IMG/VR virus record: IMGVR_UViG_3300046003_006532
Location: 1 to 30,853 of that record
Direction: 5' to 3' (one strand)
Length of the DNA stretch: 30,853 nt
Source: a virus
The notes under the pieces are model-generated. The model made no database searches. It was not told the DNA's origin and saw only the letters and a list, made by a program, of their open reading frames with translations. How positions within the stretch are numbered: the first letter of the stretch is position 1; each line of letters opens with the position of its first letter. The position numbers were made by a program, and so were the translations under genes. Shown one piece after another: positions 1-6,886 of this stretch.

Positions 1-2215
1 AGGCATAATCCAGCTTTTCCATCTGGAACACGCCGGAGCGGTTTGTGCAAATAAACAGCGTGTCACTTCCAACGGTTGGAATCACGCATCCGGAAACGAC
101 CGTGGCGCCAGACAGCGGATGGTTTGCCCATCCGGCAATGTTCATCTCCTTGTCGTAGGTGAACGAAATCAGCGTGTCGTCTTCCGTGCCTGCCCAAATC
201 ACCGGAAACGGATTCTTCTGCACGCTCAACCACCGGAAGCCGCTCCCGGCAATATCCGGGCAGGAGATCGTCATATTCATGCCCGCATAACCCCATTTTG
301 CGTCACTGAACGACATGCTCCGCAGCGTCTTTTTATCGCTTTGCACAAAAATAATATCCTCACCAATCAGCAACGCCTGAGTCGGTGCCGAGCTGTAGGA
401 GTTTTGCACCGCAATTTTGGGAGGGTTCACCCCGCTGATAATCTTGTCCGAGTCGCGCGATCCGGCGGAATACTCGTTAAAGTCCGTACCGAATAACAGT
501 TCCCCCTTGCTCGCCAGCCAACAAAGCCGCGTCGCACGGTCTGCATTCGCCTGAATCGCCAGCGGAGAGGTTTCCAACACCCCGTCAGCAAACCACGTCC
601 AGTTGTTGACCGCCGAACCCCACACCATAAACGGTTGAAGACGTGACCCGCCCAGCATCAGCCGTTCGTCATGGATAGCCACCACACCCGGATACCCGTT
701 CGTTTCACTGAAAGCACCCAGCTTCCAATTCTTGGTCTGGAAAAGAGCCGTTAGCGCGGTTTCGGGTGTAACCGTCACCGTTCGCGCATCAGTATACGCC
801 GTGATCGTGCCGATAAACGGAGTTCCTGATGGAAATTCCAACTGCCATTTGCAGTTGGTTCCGTTCGTCACTACCTCATACGTCTTCATATAAACGCGCA
901 GCAAGGCCAACGGTTCTTCGATATCGCGCGTAATTTCACCGTTATGGTTTCCGCCTCCGCCATTCACCACGCCGATCGTTTCCCACGTCACCCCTCCGTC
1001 CACACTCTTCTGTAGAGCGCAAATACCACCCCACACGCCGCCCTCAGTACGCAGCGTGACTGCCCCGTTGCAGTACGCCACCGGATCGGAGGACTCGCCC
1101 GCTGCATCAAAAACCCCATCATACGTCTGCGCGATGTTGACTGCGCAGAAAACTTTTTGCCCAATGTTGTCAGCAGTAAACAAATCGTCGCTGCTTTTTA
1201 GAGTGATGCTCCCCACGGAGGCCGTCCTGCGCCAGTGCGCCGTCTCAATTGCCGGAGCAACCGGTAGAGCATTGCCAACATTCCCGGCAGAGAGTGAAAC
1301 AAAGAACTGATCTCCGCCGTTTTTTCCGACCTTCTCACCACTGAATGACGATGGAAGCGGATAGTCATTATACCAAGTGCTGTAATATGCATACCAGTAG
1401 CGCCCGGTGTTTATGGTTACGGTAGTAGCCGAAACCGCGACAACCGTATACGTCCCATTTAGCTGTGCAGATGCACCCCCGAAGCCAGAAAGAGTTACAA
1501 CATCAGAGGTTGTAATCGTGTGAGAACCGACGGTTATGTTAAGAAGATAATAAGTAACATTTCTCCATGTGTACCAATAAACATATGCCGCAGCAGTAAT
1601 TGATGCATTACTAGCTCCAGAATGCACAATATCCCCCACCGCATACGTTGTCCCTGCCGCATAAGCCGCCTTCTCAACCGATAGCGTCGTTTCATCCGCA
1701 TTCCACGGCAACCACGGCCCGCCCTCCATCTCCGCGTCTTCCAGCGTCCATTCGGTGTCACCGTTGCGAACCAGTTTCGCCAGCGGATAGCCGTTGTGTG
1801 CGATGTACATCACGTCATTAAGCTGCTTCACCGCCAACTCGTTAAAGTTCAGCGCCGCATAATCGCAGTCCACCGCGTCCTTCAGCGTGCCGGCCAGATC
1901 AAATATCTCAAACCGGCTCCATGAGTCATGACCGGCAGCCGCATAGCTGATGAGCGCCACGATATACTGTGCCTCCCGATCATACACAAAGTCAAAATAC
2001 CGCATAGCGGACGGCTGATAAACCACGGCATCAACCGTTACCGAACCATGCTCCAGAAGTTTTTCGCTGGGCGGCCTGCGGATCATCCCGCCGTAGGGCG
2101 TTGGCAAAAAACTATCCTGCACCAGATTGCCCTTATGATAATGCTCCATGTCGGACCGGTAGTGCAGATCCGCACCCAGCACCCCGCCGCTAAGATTATG
2201 ACGGAACACTCTCAC
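1..2215 (-). CDS. Tail nozzle / tail tubular protein B-like (3' end cut by window edge)
   Basis: The frame is open from a GTG at 2215 to the left edge (738 codons, no stop), so the C-terminus is missing. The N-terminus carries the pattern of a widespread podophage tail family: 'NLSGGVLGADLHYRSDMEHY', then a Gly-rich 'PYGGMIRRP' stretch about 20 residues later. This matches the usual FSGGELSP...R.D...Y...PxGGxxRRPG arrangement of T7 gp12-like and related tail tube proteins. The role is inferred from the family and from position: it directly follows the adaptor gene, as T7 gene 12 follows gene 11. The GTG shares its first base with the adaptor's TAG stop, which implies coupled translation. A second GTG two codons on is an alternative start. 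Aromatic- and Gly-rich beta-type sequence follows throughout. Family assignment is fairly secure; the exact role in the tail is inference. Confidence 0.82.
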   Translation of the reverse strand, partial: MRVFRHNLSGGVLGADLHYRSDMEHYHKGNLVQDSFLPTPYGGMIRRPPSEKLLEHGSVTVDAVVYQPSAMRYFDFVYDREAQYIVALISYAAAGHDSWSRFEIFDLAGTLKDAVDCDYAALNFNELAVKQLNDVMYIAHNGYPLAKLVRNGDTEWTLEDAEMEGGPWLPWNADETTLSVEKAAYAAGTTYAVGDIVHSGASNASITAAAYVYWYTWRNVTYYLLNITVGSHTITTSDVVTLSGFGGASAQLNGTYTVVAVSATTVTINTGRYWYAYYSTWYNDYPLPSSFSGEKVGKNGGDQFFVSLSAGNVGNALPVAPAIETAHWRRTASVGSITLKSSDDLFTADNIGQKVFCAVNIAQTYDGVFDAAGESSDPVAYCNGAVTLRTEGGVWGGICALQKSVDGGVTWETIGVVNGGGGNHNGEITRDIEEPLALLRVYMKTYEVVTNGTNCKWQLEFPSGTPFIGTITAYTDARTVTVTPETALTALFQTKNWKLGAFSETNGYPGVVAIHDERLMLGGSRLQPFMVWGSAVNNWTWFADGVLETSPLAIQANADRATRLCWLASKGELLFGTDFNEYSAGSRDSDKIISGVNPPKIAVQNSYSSAPTQALLIGEDIIFVQSDKKTLRSMSFSDAKWGYAGMNMTISCPDIAGSGFRWLSVQKNPFPVIWAGTEDDTLISFTYDKEMNIAGWANHPLSGATVVSGCVIPTVGSDTLFICTNRSGVFQMEKLDYA

Positions 2216-3450
2216 TATGCCGCCTCGTAACTGATGCTAAAACTGATTCGGTCTGTGTTTGCCAATGCAAAGTTCGGATTCTGACCAATCGCTGTTGATG
2301 TCGCCTGCTGTGCATAAATTTTCACAGATGTTGCGGATTCCGGTATTACGACGCCCGGATAATTTGACGTACCGGCATCAACAATGAGTCCAGAACCAAT
2401 GGCAATCTCACTGGCATAAAACGCCATTGCAGGAAGTCCTGAAATTACAATGGCATTGGCTCCTGTTCCGGTGCCCGTTACGGTACACGAAAGCCGAGCG
2501 TGAATCTGATTGCCGATTTTCACATACTTCGCGTAATTAACCGTTTTTCCAATATTAGTTGAGCCTCCCTGTGAAACAGTCGGCGTCCAAACAGTGAACG
2601 CCCCAACAGTTCCAAGCGCCTCATAACTCTCCGCATGATTATGACCAAGAAGTGAATACCGCGCGTCATGCAGATGATCGATCAGTGCATAAACCCCCGT
2701 GTGCAGATGATCTATCAGTGCATAAACCCCCGTGTGCAGATGATCGATCAGTGCATAAACCCCCGTGTGCAGATGATCGATTGAGCTGTAATCCACATCA
2801 TGATTATGCCCCGGAGCAATCACCCCTATAACCCGGTTAAACGCACCGGCAAGCGCACCCCCAACTCCGCCGCGCGTCCGGCTGTACCGGCCCCGCGCAA
2901 TGCGTGGACGCGGATTCTCTGTGTCAAAGCTCCCCACCATTTTTGCGCGCGGGAAAACCACCTTCTCATACTCTTCAAGCAGGCTGTTGTACTTCTGCGC
3001 GTTCTCCGTCAGCGGCATACAGATTTCCAGCGCCAGCCGGAAATACACGCACTTGACCATCAGCCCGCTCCATTCCTCTGGATACTCCGAATAGCGGATG
3101 TACCGAAATGGGAAGTTTTTGGCCACGGCCGTGAATAAATAGCCGTTTTCTATCACATAGTCCTGATCCCGGTTGCTCGCCGGCCGCAGATAATCACTCG
3201 GCAGCGTGTACTGGTAGGTATCATCATTCTCAGCGATCGGGCTCTCCAGCTCCACCGATTTGGTCACTTCCGACCAGCGAAACTCACTCTGCACTTCGCG
3301 GATCACCTGGCTTATAAACAGCCGAACCACATCCGCATGATTGCCGGTATCCGTTTCGAGGTTTGTCAGGCGCTTATTTTCGCCAACTTTCCCCAAAGCC
3401 AAGTTAGCCACCTGCTCCAGCGTATCAACAAAACTCGCGTGTACCGGCAT
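2215..3450 (-). CDS. Head-tail adaptor (T7 gp11-like) fused to an HxH-repeat fibre-like domain
   Basis: 411 aa. Residues 1-190 resemble T7 gp11/tail tubular protein A: an N-terminal helix with 'LANLALGKVGE'-type sequence (here VANLALGKVGE), a 'FRWSEVTK' stretch, a 'YTLPSDYLRP' strand and a helical C-terminal part, close to the usual ~190 residues. A basic Gly/Arg linker (about 181-210) follows. Residues 215-280 then form six 11-residue units of the form HxHxxxYxxxx, and about 130 residues of Thr/Gly/Ala/Ile-rich beta-type sequence complete the protein. HxH repeats of this kind occur in trimeric phage fibres; in T4 gp37 such motifs bind iron. The second half may therefore be a fibre or whisker carried directly on the adaptor, which is inference. 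The ATG at 3450 lies just downstream of a terminator. The stop overlaps the nozzle start. Confidence 0.82.
   Translation of the reverse strand: MPVHASFVDTLEQVANLALGKVGENKRLTNLETDTGNHADVVRLFISQVIREVQSEFRWSEVTKSVELESPIAENDDTYQYTLPSDYLRPASNRDQDYVIENGYLFTAVAKNFPFRYIRYSEYPEEWSGLMVKCVYFRLALEICMPLTENAQKYNSLLEEYEKVVFPRAKMVGSFDTENPRPRIARGRYSRTRGGVGGALAGAFNRVIGVIAPGHNHDVDYSSIDHLHTGVYALIDHLHTGVYALIDHLHTGVYALIDHLHDARYSLLGHNHAESYEALGTVGAFTVWTPTVSQGGSTNIGKTVNYAKYVKIGNQIHARLSCTVTGTGTGANAIVISGLPAMAFYASEIAIGSGLIVDAGTSNYPGVVIPESATSVKIYAQQATSTAIGQNPNFALANTDRISFSISYEAA
2670..2780 (-). repeat. 33-bp in-frame tandem repeat inside the adaptor-fibre gene
   Basis: Three complete 33-bp units (2670-2702, 2703-2735, 2736-2768) are followed by a 12-bp partial unit. 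The units differ by a single base (T at 2713). Each encodes one 11-residue HLHTGVYALID unit. Flanking units of the same protein repeat have diverged in DNA sequence, so the central copies look like a recent expansion. Confidence 0.95.
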
Positions 3451-3463
3451 AATCGACCTCTTT

Positions 3464-3499
3464 AGTAAAAAGGCGGAACGGACTTACCCGCTCCGCCTT
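3464..3499 (-). terminator. Rho-independent terminator after the secreted-protein gene
   Basis: On the minus strand AAGGCGGAGCGG (3499-3488), a six-base loop, and CCGTTCCGCCTT (3481-3470) form a 12-bp stem with one G-T pair, followed by TTT. It lies between the stop at 3522 and the adaptor start at 3450, so adaptor and nozzle transcription needs read-through or its own promoter. Confidence 0.8.
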
Positions 3500-3521
3500 G
3501 GTTTCATCACATGCGAAACGC

Positions 3522-3947
3522 TCAAGGCAACTTAAACACAACCCGATAAAACACGTTTGTGCTCGCCGTTCCACCGGCGCCGGTAAGCGGCAGAACATCG
3601 CCGCGATTCATGATAACCGTGCCCGCTGAATTGGTATTCAGAGGGTCGTTCAGTACCACCGTGGCTTCCGCTCCGCCAACCGTCGAAAACGAGCCGATCC
3701 GGTAGGTTTTGCCATAATCAGCCGCATTCGTAGCAACCGAAGGCGTAAAACCGATTGTTACCGCGTTCGTGGTCGTTCCGTTCAGGTCCGTGTAGATCGC
3801 CACCGGAATGGCTACCGCCGCGAAGCTTTGCGTAATGGTTGCCACGTTATTCGTTCCGGGAGCAACGCCCACCGTAACATACTTCTCAGCCTGCACACCC
3901 AGCGCCAATCCCGCGAGCACCGCCATAATAATCACTGCTTTTTTCAT
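3522..3947 (-). CDS. Small protein with signal peptide, between capsid and adaptor genes
   Basis: I chose the ATG at 3947 because AAAGGAA lies just upstream and because the protein then begins MKKAVIIMAVLAGLALGVQA, a textbook Sec signal peptide (two lysines, hydrophobic core, AQ/A-type cleavage at about residue 20). The mature part (about 121 aa) is rich in Thr, Ala, Val, Gly and Asn, typical of a beta-structured exported or virion surface protein. I do not recognise the family. The gene sits where a head decoration or head-completion protein would be expected, 64 bp after the capsid gene, yet has an export signal. It may be a decoration protein, an envelope protein of the infected cell, or an adhesin; none is proven. 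Confidence 0.72.
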   Translation of the reverse strand: MKKAVIIMAVLAGLALGVQAEKYVTVGVAPGTNNVATITQSFAAVAIPVAIYTDLNGTTTNAVTIGFTPSVATNAADYGKTYRIGSFSTVGGAEATVVLNDPLNTNSAGTVIMNRGDVLPLTGAGGTASTNVFYRVVFKLP

Positions 3948-3974
3948 CTCAATTCCTTTCGTTTTTATTCCAAA

Positions 3975-4005
3975 CAATGGAAGCCCCGGCCTTACGACCG
4001 GGGCC
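3975..4005 (-). terminator. Stem-loop after the capsid gene (possible weak terminator)
   Basis: GCCCCGG and CCGGGGC (4004-3998 and 3989-3983 read on the minus strand) can pair perfectly around an 8-nt loop, immediately after the capsid stop at 4011. It is followed by TTCCATTGTTTGG rather than a clean U-tract. It may attenuate transcription or protect the 3' end of capsid mRNA. Confidence 0.45.
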
Positions 4006-4010
4006 GTCCG

Positions 4011-5066
4011 TTATTGCGCCGCGGCGACGATATCGCCAACGACTACACCGAGGTCGTCGATGCGCTTGAAGTCTTCTTTTTCGCGCATGTAAACCAACTG
4101 CGTATCACGCAGCAACCCTTGAGTAGAGGTCGAGGTCTTGAACCCGCTGTACATGACCCGTTTGATAGCCTGGGGAACCCATGCCACATAGGAGTCTTCC
4201 GCGCCTTCACCGGTGATGGAGGCCATCATAGATTTCGGCAGGACAATGAAGGTTACACCGTCGATGTCCGGGATCGTTCCCTGCATGAAATGCTCATAAC
4301 TCCGCACGAAGTCGGTGTTATGAATCTGGCTGCGGCTGTTCTTGCGGAAATGCCGCGCCATCGTTGCGGAAATTGCGCAATAGATCGGGCTGCCCTTGGC
4401 ATACCAGACATTGTCAAACTTTTCGCAGATCATGCTCGGCAGACTGTCGACATTAATATCCGCATACGTCATGTCATCCAGAGTTTGAGACGCCGGCAGA
4501 GAAACCGAGTGCAAAGTTTCATTGTCGCTGGATTTGCGGCTGACGGTTGCGGCCGTAGCACCGGCAAGGAACAGCTCATCGCGTTCTTTGAAGATTTTAC
4601 GGATACCGACGTTAACCGTTGAACCCTTCGGATCGGCCAGATGCTGCCATTCTTCGTCTTCGTCAAACGAGTGCCCCCACTCAACCAGACGCGGAGCGGA
4701 CCAGCTGACCATCTTCATTACATCGTTAAACGGAGTAATGGTCTTTTTGAAGTTGTCCCAGGTTTGGCTTTCAGCGGCCAGCTGCTGGTATTCCTTCACC
4801 GTGTCTTTAGCCGTCAGGGCTTTGCTGACCGCATCGTCGCTGTCCGCAGCACTGATCCCGTTAATCCAGACGCCTTTGCCGGAGCCCGCTTCTTCTTCGC
4901 ACATGTGCGCGAGAATAGAGTGGGACGGATGTTCTCCCAGCAGGTCTTTTACGTTGGCCGTAAACTGCTCGAACATGTGAGTATCCTGCGACGCAAAACG
5001 CACCGCCGGAGCAAGCAACCAGCTCAGCAATGCCAAGACTGGATTTCCAATAAACATGATTTTCAT
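4011..5066 (-). CDS. Major capsid protein
   Basis: 351 aa. The call rests on position (portal, two small head proteins, scaffold, this gene, adaptor, nozzle) and on sequence: acidic N-terminal helical region, beta-rich core, and a C-terminal end 'EKEDFKRIDDLGVVVGDI' typical of HK97-fold capsid proteins in podophages with Bbp-type head modules. The start at 5066 is supported by AAGGAG spaced six bases from the ATG. With this start the protein begins with a hydrophobic segment (about residues 3-22, including PVLALLSWLLAPAV) that looks like a signal peptide or membrane anchor, which is unusual for a capsid protein. An internal Met at residue 31 would remove it but has no comparable ribosome site. 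The gene has its own 140-base leader after a terminator, in keeping with high and separately controlled expression. Confidence 0.82.
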   Translation of the reverse strand: MKIMFIGNPVLALLSWLLAPAVRFASQDTHMFEQFTANVKDLLGEHPSHSILAHMCEEEAGSGKGVWINGISAADSDDAVSKALTAKDTVKEYQQLAAESQTWDNFKKTITPFNDVMKMVSWSAPRLVEWGHSFDEDEEWQHLADPKGSTVNVGIRKIFKERDELFLAGATAATVSRKSSDNETLHSVSLPASQTLDDMTYADINVDSLPSMICEKFDNVWYAKGSPIYCAISATMARHFRKNSRSQIHNTDFVRSYEHFMQGTIPDIDGVTFIVLPKSMMASITGEGAEDSYVAWVPQAIKRVMYSGFKTSTSTQGLLRDTQLVYMREKEDFKRIDDLGVVVGDIVAAAQ

Positions 5067-5207
5067 CTTCTTCTCCTTCGTTTTTACATTTCAGTTAACA
5101 AACCGTGATTTCTCACCATTCGCTCACCGTGTTCCTCCGAAGAAGGGGGCTTGCTTGCGGTTGCGCCGCCACCCGCCGCGATCCACGCGGATGGAGGGGC
5201 TCAGCCC
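5067..5207 (-). promoter_or_regulatory. Leader region of the capsid gene
   Basis: This 141-base gap separates the scaffold/capsid terminator from the capsid start. On the minus strand it holds a small hairpin (ATCCGCGTGGAT and flanks), a GGAGGAACACG site before a five-codon GTG reading frame, and an 11-codon ATG frame ending shortly before the capsid ribosome site. No conserved gene is visible. A translated leader or mRNA-stabilising 5' region is possible. Confidence 0.35.
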
Positions 5208-5237
5208 AAAGAAAAAGGGCGAGGTATTCCCTCGCCC
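5208..5237 (-). terminator. Rho-independent terminator between scaffold and capsid genes
   Basis: Read on the minus strand, GGGCGAGG (5237-5230), loop GAATA, and CCTCGCCC (5224-5217) form a perfect 8-bp GC-rich stem followed by TTTTTCTTT. This is a strong intrinsic terminator in the middle of the head operon. The TGCGTATATAG motif abuts its upstream arm. Confidence 0.85.
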
Positions 5238-5251
5238 CTATATACGCACCC
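5238..5251 (-). promoter_or_regulatory. Candidate late promoter, copy 1 (upstream of capsid)
   Basis: The minus strand reads GGGTGCGTATATAG. The 11-nt core TGCGTATATAG is identical in two other places (8818-8828 and 27559-27569), always on the coding strand. It contains a TATATA box preceded by TGCG and has no recognisable -35 hexamer. It sits just after the scaffold stop (5266) and next to the terminator that precedes the capsid gene. A -10-type element for a dedicated phage sigma factor is the simplest reading. Confidence 0.55.
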
Positions 5252-5265
5252 AGTTTTACCCAGAT

Positions 5266-6231
5266 TTATTTTTTCCGCAGCGCATCGCGTTTTTTATACA
5301 ATTCCGATTCCTGCTTGATCAGCTTCTTCCGCTCCAGTGAGTTTTCGGTGCCCTTGATCTTTGTCCGCAGCTCGGTGATCTGCGTTTCAATAGCGTCCGC
5401 CGACTCCTTGCCACTTCCGCCCGGATGATCTTCACTGATGCTCCGCGCCACTTCGTCCATCATGACGCGGAAGTCCTTCCGCGCATCGATCCCGACCGAC
5501 TTCATCACGGAAAAAAGTTCCGGATATTTTTCGCCAATGCGGTCAATCCCCGCCTGGCGATCCGCAAACTCGGCCCCCCATTCGGTTTTTAACTCGGCAT
5601 CCGTGGATGCTCGCTGGGTTGCAATCACCGCCTGCGCATCAGCCATATCCTGCGAAACCTGATCCGCATAGATATCCATCACCGCCTGCGCATGCTTGTT
5701 GCTTAATCCGGCCTTATGAAACGCGCTGGTGATTGCCTTTTGCCGCGGCTCCGGAAGTCCGGAGTCCTTGAACATCGGGATTTCATATTTATCGGCGCTT
5801 TCCGGTGCCACCGGCAGATCGGGAAAATGCTTCATCACTTCGGCCTGAAACGCTGCTTTCTGTTCCGGTGTGGCATCTTTAGGTGGCAAAGGAATCCCCT
5901 TTGACGCGGCAAGCTGCCGGGCACTTTGCGCCCCCTTCACATAGTCACCAATGGTTTTATACTCCTTGTCCTTGTCGGTCAGGATAGCCGGATCAACCCC
6001 GGCCGACTCAAACCACGGCTTATCACCGCCGCCGGCTGGAGTCTTTGTCCGTCCACCATCGGGAGGAATTTCAATACTGCGAGATCCACCGTCACCATAT
6101 CCTCCGCCGTCACCGCCGCCGGAGCCCCCGTCCCCGTCAGCGCCGTCACCGCCGCCGCCGTCACCGCCGCTGTCAATATACCGGACCATCGGAAGCAACG
6201 GGAAAAACAGCCAAAGAATTAATTTCAACAT
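5266..6231 (-). CDS. Capsid scaffolding protein
   Basis: 321 aa, immediately upstream of the capsid gene. Residues 18-50 are a low-complexity Gly/Asp/Ser stretch. The remainder is acidic and strongly helical, with a 'W-F-x-x-A-G-V-D-P' segment near residue 75 and a Lys/Glu-rich coiled-coil tail ending KKRDALRKK. Such a helical, charged protein before the capsid gene is the usual scaffold layout. The start ATG at 6231 is three bases after the preceding stop, with AAAGG overlapping that gene's end. The first 16 residues (MLKLILWLFFPLLPMV) are intensely hydrophobic and signal- or anchor-like, which is unexpected for a scaffold. The alternative Met at residue 15 has no ribosome site. The coding DNA for the Gly/Asp stretch is a near-repeat of GCC, CCG and TCACC units (6085-6178). 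Confidence 0.75.
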   Translation of the reverse strand: MLKLILWLFFPLLPMVRYIDSGGDGGGGDGADGDGGSGGGDGGGYGDGGSRSIEIPPDGGRTKTPAGGGDKPWFESAGVDPAILTDKDKEYKTIGDYVKGAQSARQLAASKGIPLPPKDATPEQKAAFQAEVMKHFPDLPVAPESADKYEIPMFKDSGLPEPRQKAITSAFHKAGLSNKHAQAVMDIYADQVSQDMADAQAVIATQRASTDAELKTEWGAEFADRQAGIDRIGEKYPELFSVMKSVGIDARKDFRVMMDEVARSISEDHPGGSGKESADAIETQITELRTKIKGTENSLERKKLIKQESELYKKRDALRKK

Positions 6232-6234
6232 GCC

Positions 6235-6630
6235 TTAGCCTTTCGGATTCATTTTCTTGAAACGACGGGCAATGTAAGAGCTTTTTCTGGCCTGCTCTTT
6301 CAAGTCAGATGGAATCTGACCGAGTTCGTTGCGTCCGGCCTTAATCTTGCCGGCACGACGTTTGAGATAGTTCGATCCGCTAACGGCCGGTTCACCGAGT
6401 TCACCAGCAGGCTCATCCGTAGCAGGTGTTTTGAAACCTTCATCCGATTCAGGAGCCACGTCGCCGCGAGCTTCCAGCGCGTCGCAAATGGCGTTCAGAA
6501 TATCAGCCTTTTTTCCAGACACGGGAACTACTAGATTTTCATCAGCTACAAAAGCGTCCAGCTCTTCGACTGTCACTTTTTTTACATCCACCTTGCCGCC
6601 CAGCAGCAGCGCGCTTGTAATTTTACTCAC
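6235..6630 (-). CDS. Small head-module protein with HeH/SAP-like domain
   Basis: 131 aa from a GTG start (6630) with GGAGG six bases upstream; it overlaps the preceding gene by eight bases. Residues about 18-53 (VTVEELDAFVADENLVV..GKKADILNAI) fit the helix-extension-helix (HeH/LEM/SAP-like) motif, a short two-helix fold often found in phage head proteins between portal and scaffold. The C-terminal part is basic (RRAGKIKAG, ARRFKKM). A role in head assembly or DNA contact is inferred from place and domain; no specific homologue is recalled. Confidence 0.7.
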   Translation of the reverse strand: MSKITSALLLGGKVDVKKVTVEELDAFVADENLVVPVSGKKADILNAICDALEARGDVAPESDEGFKTPATDEPAGELGEPAVSGSNYLKRRAGKIKAGRNELGQIPSDLKEQARKSSYIARRFKKMNPKG

Positions 6631-6886
6631 TTGTATCCTCCTTGCCCTCTACGGGCTTCCAGTTGATTTGTTCGATAACCCACACCATGAAATCATTCCG
6701 GGCAACATTCGCATCCTGCACCCGCTGATCCGTCGCAAACAGCGGCCCGTTCATCCCGGACTTGGAAACCATATCTTCAAGAACCTGCTTTCCATCCGAC
6801 GTGCCGAACACCTTCCTAAACCGCGCCGCCCGCTTGCGCCGCTCCCCATCGGCCACTGCCCGCCGCGTTTTGCTTGGTTTAACCAT
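6623..6886 (-). CDS. Bbp19-like phage protein
   Basis: 87 aa. The segment RFRKVFGTSDGKQVLEDMV (residues about 22-40), followed by a helix with A.RNDF..WV, matches the Bbp19-like family first seen in Bordetella phage BPP-1 (F..vF.t..G..VL.dL....Gr). The family is normally found next to portal genes; its function is unknown. The start overlaps the portal stop as TAATG, with AAGGGG about ten bases upstream. Confidence 0.75.
   Translation of the reverse strand: MVKPSKTRRAVADGERRKRAARFRKVFGTSDGKQVLEDMVSKSGMNGPLFATDQRVQDANVARNDFMVWVIEQINWKPVEGKEDTSE

Noticed and set aside
2670-2780. Direct repeats that might be taken for a CRISPR array
   Set aside because: Units are contiguous without spacers, are 33 bp and in frame, and encode protein repeats HLHTGVYALID.
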